Assembly: GCF_964019385.1 (NCBI RefSeq) | Contig: NC_088654.1 | Location: forward strand, 20,926,875-20,990,874 | DNA length: 64,000 nt | Source: Sycon ciliatum | Taxonomy: Eukaryota > Porifera > Calcarea > Leucosolenida > Sycettidae | Direction: 5' to 3' | In this document: in pieces, positions 23,024-34,285 of the stretch | Numbering within the stretch: position 1 is the first letter of the stretch | How the letters are laid out: the number at the start of each line of letters is the position of its first letter | Notes under the pieces: model-generated | The model's database searches: none | The model's input: only the letters and a program-made list of their open reading frames with translations | Told to the model about the DNA's origin: nothing | Translations under genes and position numbers: made by a program

Positions 23024-23100
23024 CTTCCAAGGGATCGGGCCACGCAGTCGTCCTAACCGTCTGCACAGGATCGTGGCGAGAATACGACATCTTGGGCGGC
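23024..23100 (-). CDS. Gene M exon 8
   Basis: Seventy-seven bases between acceptor catcacttttcag and a GTAAGC donor at 23,018-23,023. One base, 25 codons and one base read PPKMSYSRHDPVQTVRTTAW then PDPLE. Entry phase 2 fits exon 7 (…GTC AA) and exit phase 1 fits exon 9. Both splice sites are close to consensus, which with the phase match is the reason for calling it. Confidence 0.65.
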
Positions 23101-24997
23101 CTGAAAAGTGATGAACAGAGCAAAACCCATGAATAGTGATGAACAGAGCAGAAGCCATGGCTAAAGCTGCTATTGAGCAACAAGGCAGTAAGGATGCGAG
23201 AGAGGCTGATTATAGTCTGTTACCATGTGCCTAAATGTTTCAAAACTGTGGGTGAAATGCTCTGAGAATTAAAATAGAATTAATATCCATGTGTTTAAGT
23301 ATGGGCATACATGTACACACGACGGAGGTAAAATGCTGTGTAGCTGTCACTTCAAGTTTGGCATATTTCAGCGATCATCAGACAGCAGCATTTCGCATTC
23401 ACAACTGAATTCTCTACGAGCGGGCTTAGACATATGGGTAAACTTCCGTTAACATTTGGATTTTCCAATTTGACTGGTGAGAGCACAGGCGGTATGGGAA
23501 AGCTGTCGTGGTGCGGAAATGTCCATTTTATACCGAAATGACCCTGGGAAGGTACTCCAAGACCGCTGAGGAGTGAGGAACGGAATTTCGACTTTCAAGT
23601 GAATGAAAATTTGGATGCAGCCTTACTGTGTAGAGTTGTATTATCACGGCTGAGCATAGCGAAAGAGTGTAAACAATTATTATTCACTCATCATTTTCTT
23701 TCCGTGTACTGCTTCTCGTTCACTGCTCAACTCTCCTAACCTGCCATCGTGAGTACGTACGTTCTCTGGTAGAACACTACCCCATGTACAAACCGGTTGC
23801 TATGTGAGTGAAAAGTGTATATTTCTGGCGCGGTGTTGTATTGTTCGTGTTTGACCTGCGACTTCATACAGTGCTCTATCCCGTCTCGCCAATTTCTTGC
23901 TTGCTGCACATTTCTGACATTGGTAGGTGCTCATGAAGTGGCCAATGGACTGGGACACATTGACTGGGATCGAGCTGCTGGGAACTTCAACAAAACTGAC
24001 CCGCCATTGCCGAGAGGTCCCAATGAAGTGAAGCACAAGCAAGCGAGAAAGAGGTTCAGTTTGGACTCGTCAAAACTCAGAGTTCCTTGCTACTGCAATC
24101 ATCGGACGACTTCATCATCAGACGATTGCAGTAGCGTGGAACTTTGAGTTACGACGAATTCAAACTGGCCCTCTTTCTCACTCGTTTGAAACGCCTTGCA
24201 CGTTATACATTACGCACTTTGCTGGCAATTTGCCAAAATTCACTCCTTTCCGAAGCACAGACACACAGTTCAATATCAATTTTTTATAACGTCAAACTAA
24301 ACTCGGATACTGAGCCAATAAATAAAATTAAAATAGAAGAAATCACATGGACACGAGTTATTATCTTGTCACAGTAATGGATAGTCGCTTCATAACACGT
24401 TTCCATGTGATGTGTTCTGTTTTAACCTCAAACTCCATTGGACTTGATGCAACTGGAAACTTAGCACCAAGACTACTGACTAATTAACACCTGTCCATAC
24501 GTAAAACTGGCACAAGATTATGAGAAAGAAATTTGTGCAGACACGCCCATTCCCACAGGCACTGCAAATCTGAACTTGGCCATCACTCTGTAAACGAAAT
24601 GATGGTAATAGAGAGGTTAAGATGCACGTTATTTCTGACGTGACGCGAAAGTTCAGATCGCGTTATTTGGCTCGTGCGTCGAAAAACAACGCGAGTGACC
24701 TGCAGGCCACGTCGAAATTCGGAGTTTTACGCCAAATTTGACGTGAAATTGCACATCACGTCGGAAACGAGAGAGCTTGGAAGCTCAGGGCTCTACGCTA
24801 TGCTTTTTTGCTTAACTTATCATGCATGTTATTAGAACTGATCGAAATGGGTTTTTTCCATTGATTGGCTACATCAAATTTTCTCTTTGCATTCGAAGGA
24901 AATACGACACCGTCTACCACCTTTATGACCTAGGCAAAAAAAAGCATAAGGATGTTATAATTTTTTCATTTCTCCTTTTTTTTCAAGACATAATCTG
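23101..24997. other. Intronic DNA; one hairpin
   Basis: Apart from the inverted repeat at 24,075-24,149 no feature is recognised. Frames are short and unsupported. Confidence 0.35.
24075..24149. repeat. Inverted repeat hairpin
   Basis: Arms of about 30 bases (tactgcaatcatc against gacgattgcagta, extending to aaactcagagttcc) with a short loop. It resembles the other small foldbacks of this window. Confidence 0.8.
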
Positions 24998-25012
24998 GGA
25001 TTCGAACCCGCA
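24998..25012 (-). other. B-box-like tRNA fragment
   Basis: The minus strand reads GGGTTCGAATCCC, a perfect tRNA T-loop/B-box motif. No A-box or cloverleaf is visible nearby, so it is likely a SINE remnant. Confidence 0.4.
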
Positions 25013-25138
25013 CTATCGCCCTGCATGCATCCCCCGATAAACTTCTCATGCATACTCATTCCTCCAAGTTTCTTCACGTTATGATCTTGCATTTGAAAGC
25101 CCTATTTGAATATTGTGGCCAGCTGTCTTTGATGGTAC

Positions 25139-25265
25139 GGTACGGGACAGGTACGGTATAGCGCCAGGCATATGCCGACGGCACACGGGACAGGTACGGG
25201 ATAGCGCCTGGCATATGCCGACGGCACATGGGACAGGTACGGGATAGCGCCAGGCATGCCGATGG
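25139..25265. repeat. 44-bp tandem repeat, about 3 copies
   Basis: The unit contains gggacaggtacgg followed by atagcgcc and ggcatatgccgacggcaca. The last copy lacks a few bases. It is followed by a short (aaac)n tract, so it may sit at a LINE end. Confidence 0.9.
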
Positions 25266-25485
25266 CACAAACAAACAAACAAACAAACACGAAATTAAAG
25301 CTGTGTGAATCCTGGCTAGCGCCATGGGAATAATGTGCATCTTAACCTCTCTAATGGTTCATGTTTGCAGTGATGTGGGGACCGGTGTCTCCACCCAGGC
25401 GCGTACGCAGGGTCACATCTAGGGGGGTTTCCAACCGAATCACTAAAAACAATGACTCGTTTAACCCTTTCTAAAGAGCCCTAGG

Positions 25486-25686
25486 AAATTTTCAAAATTA
25501 TGCATTTTTTCGTGTTCTTTGGATCATAACTTCAGTTCTACTCACTCAATCTTCATTATCTTAGGCTTCCTGGAAGTGGAAAGGTACCAGGGAGAGAATG
25601 AGGTCGAACATGATAGCCAGGACACAGTAGACATGGTACAGCCATGTACATATCCAGCGTATCCAGCGCTATATGCTATAGCGGTA

Positions 25687-25785
<99 letters not shown>

Positions 25786-26240
25786 AATTTATCATTTTGA
25801 TAGGGAAGGCCCTACAGACGTTGCCGTCTTGTTACAGGGAACCCTAAGTGCTCTTTACAGAGTGCAGCGACGGTGCGAAAAAATGCCCCAAACTGGGCCA
25901 AAGGCCCAAACGCGTCCTGCTCCAGCGATTTCGTTTCTCTTGATCGCAGAGTTTCGATTTGTTTGCTGCGTGCTCTTGAAAATATCACAAGTGAAGCCCC
26001 TGCAAATTTGAGCAAATCAGCGTGACGAAAGTCTCAAATTCTCGATACTCGAGTCGCACTGCGCGCTTTTGAAATTGCGAGATCACGGCTCAAGTTACGA
26101 ACGATTTATCTCAAGAGCTATTAATTGCTCGCAGCGCGCCGCAAATTGTTCCAACCGACCGCTGAGAGTTTTCTATTCGACCTGGATATTTGGATAGTTG
26201 GATTTGAGCCAGATTTGACTGAGTTACGATCTGTTGAAGT
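25486..26240. repeat. Interspersed repeat, copy 2 (with TAG expansion)
   Basis: Similar to 10,700-11,215 in the same orientation, with about 200 extra bases that include the (TAG)n run at 25,688-25,786. Confidence 0.65.
25688..25786. repeat. (TAG)n trinucleotide repeat
   Basis: About 33 pure TAG units. It lies inside an interspersed repeat whose other copy lacks it, so it expanded after duplication. Confidence 0.97.
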
Positions 26241-26586
26241 TTTGCATTCTTGCCAGATCGATCGTGCGCCCTACCAAAATATGCCCAAAAACGTTGCTCG
26301 TTTGGAACATTTGGGGGGTTTCCGGGCAACGGGAAACCCCCCCTGCGTACGCGCCTGCCACCCAAACTGCTTCCTGGACAGATGAAAGTGGAAGAAGTTT
26401 CTTAAAAGACTTCTACATAATTGCAAGAAGTAATACAACCTAGACCGTTGCATGCACGCGTGCGGGCCGGGGACGGGGGGGGAGGGGGGAGTAGGGTGAA
26501 GGCTTGACCGGCTCGACATCAACCCCGTCAAGCTCAGTTTGTGCATGGCTATGCGTGAACCGCCGCTCCTGAAGAAATATGCTTAC

Positions 26587-26741
26587 TTGACTGTCCCCGG
26601 TCTGGCAGTGCGCTTGGCGTGCGTTCCAGGAGCAGCATCAGTGGCTACAGTAGCTGGATTGTTGAAGACAGCCTCGCCAGCTGTACTGCCACTGCTCTGG
26701 GATGTGGTGGCCCCACCACCCTGTGTGATGGCCCCACCACC
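26587..26741 (-). CDS. Gene M exon 7, Gly/Thr/Ala-rich
   Basis: Bounded by acceptor ggcctctccag and a GTAAGC donor at 26,581-26,586, this 155-bp exon gives 51 codons plus two bases. It begins with a short internal repeat (GGGAITQGGGATT) and continues SQSSGSTAGEAVFNNP and THAKRTARPGTV. Entry phase 0 matches exon 6 and exit phase 2 matches exon 8. The other two frames contain stops just inside the donor, which favours this reading. The sequence is probably disordered. Confidence 0.62.
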
Positions 26742-26807
26742 CTGGAGAGGCCGGGAACACAAGCAACACCCGGCCCAGTGTCAGTGGCACCACCATCAGC
26801 ATCATCG

Positions 26808-26916
26808 GCAACAGCAGAAACAAAAGCAGCAGAAGCAGAAGCAGCAGAAGCAGCAACAACAGAAGCAGAAGCAGCAGAAGCAGCAGCAGCAGCAACAACA
26901 GAAGCAGAAGCAGCAG

Positions 26917-26949
<33 letters not shown>

Positions 26950-27126
26950 TAGGAGCAGAAACAGCCGCAACACAGGCAGCAATAGTCGCAACAGAGGCAG
27001 CAGCAGCAGCAGAAGCAGCAACAGAGGCAGCAGCAACAGCAGCAGCAACAGAGGCAGCAGCAGCAGTAGCAGCAGCAACAGCAGCAGCAACAGCAGCAAC
27101 AGCAGCAGCAACAGAGGCAGCAGCAG
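26808..27126. repeat. (CAG)n / CAA-rich repeat
   Basis: Over 300 bp of CAG with CAA, AGG and GAA interruptions. All frames are open (Gln, Ala, Ser on plus; Leu, Ala, Cys on minus). It begins less than 70 bp upstream of exon 7. I see no evidence that it is translated. Confidence 0.95.
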
Positions 27127-28291
27127 CATCTAGAACAGAGAGAACAAACCAGAAAAGACTTAATTTTCCACGTAATCATCCAGACACATTTGGTTTGGCC
27201 AGTCCTACATAACTTACCAAAGGAGAGTGAGTTTCTGGAAAAGCTACTGGAACTAAGCAGGGTTGTGGAAATTTACAGCGTTCCGACAACCGAGATACAA
27301 ACCAGGGGCGTCGGAGATGGTACGGGCACTACGGTATTGACCGTACCACTTTTTGCCCCAGGTATACCGTGAATCTATAATACACAGATCTAGACTCTAA
27401 ATTTCCAAGAATTTCGGCTCAGCCACGCCTCCCCACACGAGGAACTTGTACTTCAGATGGCTGACCATACCACACTAAAATACACCCCTGCTTGAAATGA
27501 TGTGTGGGTGGTGATTTTATCTCCGGCAACCCGATGTGTGCTGCATGCTGAGTGGTCAGTCGTGCATACTGTTCCGTTGTCCATCACCCTTAACACAACG
27601 ACAACAACTGGAAGTATGGACTGTGTTAAATCATGTACAACAGACATCAGGGTCGTTGCACCCGGTCTGGTCTGGCCTGGTCTTAGTCGGTATTTTGAAA
27701 AGTGGACCAACCCAATTCGTGCGCAATGGGATTTTTTCCGTCAAGAATGCTCAATCCAGGTCAAGTCTGCCACTTGGCTGTACTGCGTGAACTCCCAGTG
27801 CTATCCTTTTGGATCTCCTGTACATGTGTAACATACTAACATGGCCGATTTGTTCAGTTCTCCTGTCTTGCTGTGGCCCTAACTATTTTTCTTGCCGTGT
27901 GCCCGCAGCGCGGTTGCAGGTCCGGACATGCCTATCTATTGGGGAAGAGAACACAACGCTTTGTCGCCAGTGGCCTGTGTCGAGTGGCTTGTAAATGCAC
28001 CCGTCTTTATCATGTGACGAGCCAAAATCCATTTTCATCCGGCGAGGAGATTAACTTTGATGACCTACCACCCGGAAAAGGCTGAGATTCGGTCCTCTGC
28101 GCATCGGTCTCTGCGTGCAGGCCCGAGGGCGTAAAGAAAAGAAAACAAGTGTTTACATGTTTGACTAGGACGACGATGATGATGGGCCATGCCCGAAAAC
28201 TAGATGAACTTGATTTCAGTGTTACAGCAGGGGAGGACACGTGTGAGTGTTTAGATTGAGGAGAATACCGGCCCGGCGGAACCGGTCCGGT
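27127..28291. other. Intronic DNA, no gene seen
   Basis: Short unsupported frames only. Confidence 0.35.
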
Positions 28292-28576
28292 TGGTCGTGG
28301 CCATGGCTGGACCAGCGGTTTGGTCAGGCCATGGCTGGACCAACGTTTTGGTCAGGCCATGGTTGGACCAACGTTTTGGTCAGGCCATGGCTGGACCAAC
28401 GTTTTGGTCAGGCCATGGCTGGACCAACGTTTTGGTCAGGCCATGGCTGGACCAACGTTTTGGTCAGGCCATGGCTGGACCAACGTTTTGGTCAGGCCAT
28501 GGTTGGACCAACGTTTTGGTCAGGCCATGGCTGGACCAACGTTTTGGTCAGGCCATGGCTGGACCAGCGTTTTGCC
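28292..28576. repeat. 28-bp minisatellite, about 10 copies
   Basis: The unit tggtcaggccatggctgg + accaacgttt is highly uniform. It contains the near-palindrome ggccatggctgg. Because 28 is not a multiple of three, all frames cycle through, and the long frames here are spurious. Confidence 0.96.
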
Positions 28577-28604
28577 CACCAACATGTGTTTACTGCTGAG
28601 GAGG

Positions 28605-28940
28605 TCATGTGACTACCCTCCATATCATACACAAACTGTATGAAAGTCATGTGACTACCCTCCATATCATACACAAACTGTATGAAAGTCATGTGACTAC
28701 CCTCCATATCATACACAAACTGTATGAAAGTCATGTGACTACCCTCCATATCATACACAAACTGTATGAAAGTCATGTGACTACCCTCCATATCATACAC
28801 AGACTCTATGAAAGTCATGTGTATACCCTCCATATCATACACAAACTGTATGAAAGTCATGTGTATACCCGCCATATCATACACAAACTGTATGAAAGTC
28901 ATGGGTATACCCTCCATATCATACACATAAACTGTATGAA
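28605..28940. repeat. 42-bp minisatellite, about 8 copies
   Basis: The unit includes catgtgactaccctccata then tcatacacaaactgtatgaa. The later copies change tgactacc to tgtatacc. As 42 is 14 codons, both strands stay open. It starts within 30 bp of the end of the 28-bp array. Confidence 0.96.
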
Positions 28941-29950
28941 AGACTAGGGTATGGTCGGATCAATCAAAAACTGCTTGCGCCGGTCCTTGAGTACTGTGCG
29001 AGTGGCTGCAGTGGCGTTTGCAAATCCTTAAAGACAATCACAACATAGTACATACAACGCAGATTCAAGTTTATCTATTTCAACAAGACTTCACTCCGAG
29101 TGTTTGCATGATGAAAATTGGCGCCGTATAAGACATCATCAAACAGTCACCTTGCATGGATATTTTTTTATCCGTAGGTGGCTTTTCGGAAGAGTTTCTT
29201 TCAGCTAACCATGGGATGAAGCATCTCTACATTTCCAGAAATAAGCCCGTCTGCTCTTTGAGATGTGCGGGCGAGTGATGTTATCTGTCCCAGGGCTGGG
29301 GGGGGGGGGGGGTACATGTACGAGCTCGTATGTCTCACCGAGGGTTTGGCTTTGACTTGTCCTTGGCTTGCGGAGGAAACTGCGGTGCTGCTCAATCAGA
29401 CTAAGAGTTCCATTAATAGAAGCTCGCCCTAGCTGGTAGTAAAGACTGCGCACAGCCCAGTGCATTAAAACCTATTAAGGCCACCACCCGGATAAGGCGA
29501 CCACCTGTCCTAAAGGATCACTGAAACCAGGACCAAGGGATGCTATCTCCAGTCAAATGGCCTTGGACAAAGAGACCACGAAGGTCTCTTGAGCGGTCGT
29601 CTTAGACAGGTTTCACAGCCCAGCATTCTCAAGACCAGGGCTACACACTAACTGGCATCGAGTTGTGACTCGCTCGACCGCATTTCGTCGAGTAGCAGTT
29701 TAGGTGAAGTCCTACATGAATGGTGTTTCCACTTGTGGCTTATCTGTATGGTGTGCCGTGATGCCGAGACACCGGTCGGCTGAGCACTTCGTACCCCATC
29801 ACCACTTCTATATCTATTAGCCCTTCATTGTCCTCTATATCGTCTTCCTTATGATTTGTTGCGTTGTGGAATTAGAAATAAAATATAATAAACTACAGCC
29901 TCTGATTGCTAATGGAAGATGCTTCAAAAATTCAAGGTTCCAGGACTTAC
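28941..29950. other. Intronic DNA, no gene seen
   Basis: Contains a poly-G run at 29,299-29,312 and unsupported short frames. Confidence 0.35.
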
Positions 29951-30131
29951 GTCGTGTGATATGGCATGCACTTTGGGTGAGCGGAAGAGATTTGCTCGTG
30001 ACGATGCTGATGACGGTGTCCTTGATGGTGTTGCCGCTGGTGTTGCCGCAGGTGTTGCCGCTGGTGTTGCTGCTGGTTTGGGACCTACGATGCCCAGCTC
30101 TATTGCTGGATTATTTACACTAGTTTCACTT
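29951..30131 (-). CDS. Gene M exon 6, with Ala-Ala-Thr-Pro repeats
   Basis: A GTAAGT donor at 29,945-29,950 and an acceptor at ctgccagcag (30,132-30,133; a CAG three bases upstream is an alternative) bound one base plus 60 codons. The reading starts SETSVNNPAIELGIVGPKP, then four copies of a four-residue AATP-type repeat encoded by a 12-bp tandem, then SRANLFRSPKVHAISHD. Entry phase 2 fits exon 5 and exit phase 0 fits exon 7. It looks like a low-complexity linker. Confidence 0.62.
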
Positions 30132-30267
30132 CTGCTGGCAGAAACACACACACACACACATACACACACATCATGGATCGATCCCCATTCAGCACTCAGC
30201 ATCACAGCTAGCAGCAGCATCAGCAGCAACAGCAACATAAACGACATGCCGTTGGAAAGGTCTGTAG

Positions 30268-30653
30268 TAGTGATGTAAGGAATATTCGAATTATTCGAAT
30301 ATTCTAGAATACCAACACCAGAAAGAATATTCGAATGCAGGCAGCATTATTCGATATTCGAAAATTCGAAAAATTGACACTTTTTGGTTGTGTTATTTAG
30401 CTCCAACCTTCATCTCCTGAACAGTATTGAGGATGACAGTGTCGAAATTATTTTCTGAGTACCGCGAAGCTTGTTCCTGGGTAAAATCCGATCTGTAACC
30501 AGTGGAAATGTGATCTGTATGCAACATGAATGTTGGGCCTGATGGAGTGAAGTGATCGACGCACATCACAAGAATATAGAATATTCGTTCGTTCGTCAAA
30601 GCAATATTCGAGAGAATATTCGTTCGAAGAAAACACCATTCGTTACATCACTA
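30268..30653. mobile_element. 386-bp hAT-like MITE
   Basis: The ends TAGTGATGTAAGGAAT and cgttacatcacta are inverted repeats starting with TAGTG, as in hAT elements. They are flanked by an 8-bp target duplication, gtctgtag at 30,260-30,267 and gtctgcag at 30,654-30,661 (7 of 8 match). The inside has many attcgaa motifs and no transposase. Confidence 0.85.
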
Positions 30654-30661
30654 GTCTGCAG

Positions 30662-32159
30662 CTCAGTTTCCAGATTTATATAGTTCTTCGCGACAGGATA
30701 AAGATTGACTGAGCGGCGACAACATGAACACAGAATTCACGGCCTGGAGCGATTGTGAATTTTTTTGTTCGTGCTTCGGAGCATGCCAGGGGATTTCTCT
30801 TTTCCCCAGCGCATGCGTTATGGACATCAAATGAAGCGGGTGGATCTCAGCCGACTGAGTTGTTGCTTCGCTCCGAGGCATGGTGGGCCAGTTTGGAGAG
30901 GTCATGTACGTTGCCCCGGTGGGGCTATGGAGCTGAGAGCTGCCAGGATGGATTCGCTTGGTCCTGATCTTTCCAACAAGTCCATGATGATGAAATTCTA
31001 TCTACTGTGAACTGAAATGAGAATAAAATTCGTTTGGAGCAATGCGCCCACACTCCACCAGGAGGGTCCGTGCGCTGGAGTGCCAGAGTCAGGCGCATAG
31101 GCGGGGGGGGGGGGGGGGGTGGGGGGTGCTTTGGGTGCCAAAGCACCCCCCCCCCCCTCAAAAATGTTGACCATGGGTCTGGCTTGGCATGCATTGTATG
31201 ATCAAACAACCGCGACTGCCCTCAGCCCAGACTGGGTGCATGCTACGTAGATCTGCGAGTGCTGCATTGTACTACACGTGCTTGCACTTTTCCGTTGCAG
31301 TCAGTGTGCAAGTATTAGTTACTCCATGAACAAAGTGGTCTCAAATTCCTAAAATACGCTACTTGTGGCGCATGTTGCCGCGGAGGTAGCAGGTCTGAAA
31401 ACACCGACAAAAATCAGCGAAGCGCTTGCCAAGGAAAGAAGGTGCGGAACTGCTTACCCTACCCCGCTGGAAGGTCGTTACAGTGTACTTGAAAAATGCT
31501 AGCTTGCCTTCATCCCCTGCCACCTGGAGGCATGGATCGCTTGAAAACGAAGTTTCTTGACCTGAATTTGGACGCGCGTCTTCTTAAGCGTATTGTTGAG
31601 TGCTGAAGGGTCTGCCTCAAACTCTGATGAAGACGTCGACCTTAGCTGCAAGTGCAGCGAAGCGGGAGGCCACAAACTAAAGCTTGGTCCGTCGACAATG
31701 CTCTGCCTCAATTTCTAGCTGATTTCTTTGCCCCTCGAGTGGACAAAATAAATTCGAAAAATCTCTCTGGGAAGCAACAATTTTAATGACGCGGAGGAAG
31801 TAGATTGTTGGAATTGCAAGCTGGAGACATTCATAATACATAAATAATTCAAGGTGTACACCGCACTAGCATGCATGCAATATGCATACATGTACAAGAT
31901 TCCTCAAAAGAACGTTTTTGGAAGAAAATAATTATGGGCACCCCCTTGACCATGATCCTGGCTACGCCCCTGAGAGTATAGGGGAAAACAGGCCAGCATG
32001 CAAAGGGTTAAGTTCCAGTACAGCTAAGACCAGCTGTTTTACAGGATTGGCCTGACCTATACATCTGCGAGGGATCACCACCCCAACGCGCTCACCAGTA
32101 CGTGACTGCCAGTGTATGCCCGGTTCACCAGCAGAAAAGTGCACAATGGACAATTTCAC
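30662..32159. other. Intronic DNA, no gene seen
   Basis: Includes poly-G/poly-C runs at 31,102-31,156 and unsupported short frames. Confidence 0.35.
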
Positions 32160-32251
32160 TCAAGCATCTTCCTCTTCGCGATGTACATGTCCAGTGCTGC
32201 TCGATGAGGCCCGATGCAGCGGGTGAATGCCATGCCGGACGCTGCACCGCC
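32160..32251 (-). CDS. Gene M exon 5
   Basis: Ninety-two bases between acceptor gacatgtctatag and a GTGAAA donor at 32,154-32,159: 30 codons plus two bases. The reading is GGAASGMAFTRCIGPH then RAALDMYIAKRKML. Entry phase 0 matches the membrane exon 4 and exit phase 2 matches exon 6. The donor is only moderate, so this is less certain than the large exons. By position it would encode the start of the intracellular tail. Confidence 0.55.
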
Positions 32252-32500
32252 CTATAGACATGTCAACACTGGGACGGGAACTGGTGCAAGGCGCACACGT
32301 GATTCATGCGATCGGATTTCATTGAGCAGCACTGTGGATGAAGTACAGATGCTGGTGATTACCTTGTACCGGAGCGAGACCAGAAAGATGTTTTAGACTT
32401 GGGTGCTGTGCTTGTGATGGTTACCACAGCGCTGCCTTCGCCAGGTAAAGTGGGAACCATGCTCTCTACTCTGTGCATACGACTCTGTGGGGGGCATTAA

Positions 32501-32592
32501 CACACAACACACGCACGCAAGTGCCCGCACACACGCGTACACACACACGCGTACACACACACACACAACACACACACACAACACACACGCAC
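32501..32592. repeat. (AC)n-rich microsatellite
   Basis: CA repeat with acacgc and aacac variants. Confidence 0.9.
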
Positions 32593-32915
32593 ATGGTTAC
32601 ACCCACATAGGGAGCAGGTGGATAATACTCGCAACAAACCAAGAAGACGCTACCATCGGGGACAAACATTACCCTCCCCTGGGAAAAAATTTCAAAAATT
32701 GAACCCAATTACAAGTATTTCCAGGCATTTCAATGATTCGGTGCCATTTCAGTGTAACTGCAATGAAAGACTTTTTTTGTTTCTGCAACAAACCACGATC
32801 GGGGGCAAAGATGTGCCATGTTTGTGCTGAGCTGCGATCATCGCCCTTTGTTGCAGCGTGCTAAAAAAATAAATAAATATAAAATAAATAAATAAACAAT
32901 CTACGTGGAGATAAT

Positions 32916-33033
32916 AATTTTAATATAGCTATGAATAGGATGAAGGCCGCAGACATCACGCAACTACGTTACTTGTTCGACATGTATTTACTGTGTATTT
33001 TATAACAAAAATATTATTGAAAACCCATAATCG
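32916..33033. repeat. Left inverted arm of PLE fragment 1
   Basis: Complement of 34,316-34,432. It ends at ...cccataatcg, the middle of the hammerhead stem III palindrome as read on the other strand. Confidence 0.9.
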
Positions 33034-34140
33034 CGCAGTCAAGACGCTAGTGCTGAAAACATACTTCGCAGCACACTTCATTCCTGTATTCACGACGATA
33101 CGTGCGTTCATGGTGAGGAAGGACGTCCTACCATCCCATCTTTTGAGCCATTTGGTTTACCAATTTGAGTGCCGGAATTGTGGTAGCCGGTACGTTGGTA
33201 GGAACCTTCAACACCTGACCGCACGTATCAAACAGCATGTACCACTGCATATTCTGCCGGATGCAGCTAAATCCAAGCGGCCGAAGCGTGGCCGACCGCG
33301 CAAGAACCCACCCCCTGTGCCAGTGGTACAGACTGAGCCAACACAAAATGCGGTACCGTGTGAGAGGGCTAGGCTGCCCAAGTTACCAACTCCAGCAGCA
33401 CCACCGTTGCCCTTGCCACCACCAGAACCCCCACCGGCTCTTCTTGTGGCGGGGGCTGCAGTGGACCCACCTACACCCGCGCTGGCATCACCAACTCTCA
33501 CACGAATTACCACGGCTCCCACATTAATCCAGAGACCTCGGAGGGCAACAGCAAACTACTCCACAGATATTTATGCCAGAAACGGCCAAGGACCGCGCGT
33601 TGTGGACAATACCAACAGAAAGAAGGTCGAGCAGGATCATGAGTCAGTGAGTGAAGCGGAGCTGGAGGAACAACTCCGCTCACGGGACGAGCAGCTAGTA
33701 AATGGGAGACAAGTGGTCTGTACAGAAACGGAGGATGAGACAGGTGATCAGAGGATAGGAGAGCAAGAAGAGCAATTGGATGACGAAACGGTTGGTGAGG
33801 AGACAGAGGACGAGGCAGATGATGGTAGTGATGATGATCGTGAGGATGACGAGCGGAACGAGGAAGAGGATGATGAGATGGACGAGGAGGAGTCGGGTGG
33901 GAAGGAGCGAGATAAGGCGGATGAATGTGTTGATCGTAAGAAGTCAGCTGTGTATCTACACTTGTTATCTCGTCCTGACTGTCTTAGTGTGTATGATGAC
34001 TCTCATTTTTCTGTACTGTGTCGTGTGCGTTATGTCCAACAGTTGAAAGTCCTTGAGGCAGTTTGTATACGTATTCATAACTCATAAGCCTGTTTTGTGT
34101 AAGCAGAAGGAGCACGTTGTTGCACTGAAGTTGTATTCGT
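33034..34140 (+). pseudogene. PLE GIY-YIG endonuclease / C-terminal coding region
   Basis: The frame opens into VFTTIRAFMVRKDVLPSH, the usual PLE sequence before the endonuclease, then LVYQFECRNCGSRYVGR and ARIKQHVP, which fit the GIY-YIG pattern of PLEs (VY.F.C..C...YVGR, then RI..H) with the two cysteines. An AT-hook-like KRGRPRK follows, then a proline-rich part, a block RRATANYSTDIYARN, an acidic Glu/Asp stretch of about 90 residues, and the PLE C-terminus (SVYDDSHFSVLCR, QLKVLEAVCIRIHN). A frameshift near 34,083 brings a premature stop at 34,085-34,087, while the remaining C-terminal codons continue in another frame to 34,140. The roughly 220-residue linker is unusually long for this family as I know it. 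Confidence 0.85.
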
Positions 34141-34285
34141 AGGTTGACACTTCGTTTAGCGCCTTCTCGCCTTTGGTTACGTAATCTTGTTACCTTTTTG
34201 CGTTTCCTCTAGTGGTTTTATTGCACTTGTATTTTGTTTACAGTACTTACCTTCAGTTTCTTTGGTTGTATCCTTAGTTCCGTAT

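Noticed and set aside
26539..27212. Poly-Gln, poly-Ala and poly-Leu frames in the CAG tract
   Set aside because: All three frames of a CAG repeat are open on both strands. Only the separate exon at 26,587-26,741 (minus) has splice and phase support.
28247..28947. Open frames of 100-144 codons in the 28-bp and 42-bp minisatellites
   Set aside because: They follow from repeat periodicity and carry no flanking exon signals.
31620..31640. CTGATGA at about 31,623
   Set aside because: The following bases (agacgtcgacc) do not supply GAAA or stems.
32993..33033. Start of the PLE frame inside the left inverted arm as true coding
   Set aside because: The arm is an inverted copy of the element's 3' end, so these codons are fused by rearrangement and not native.
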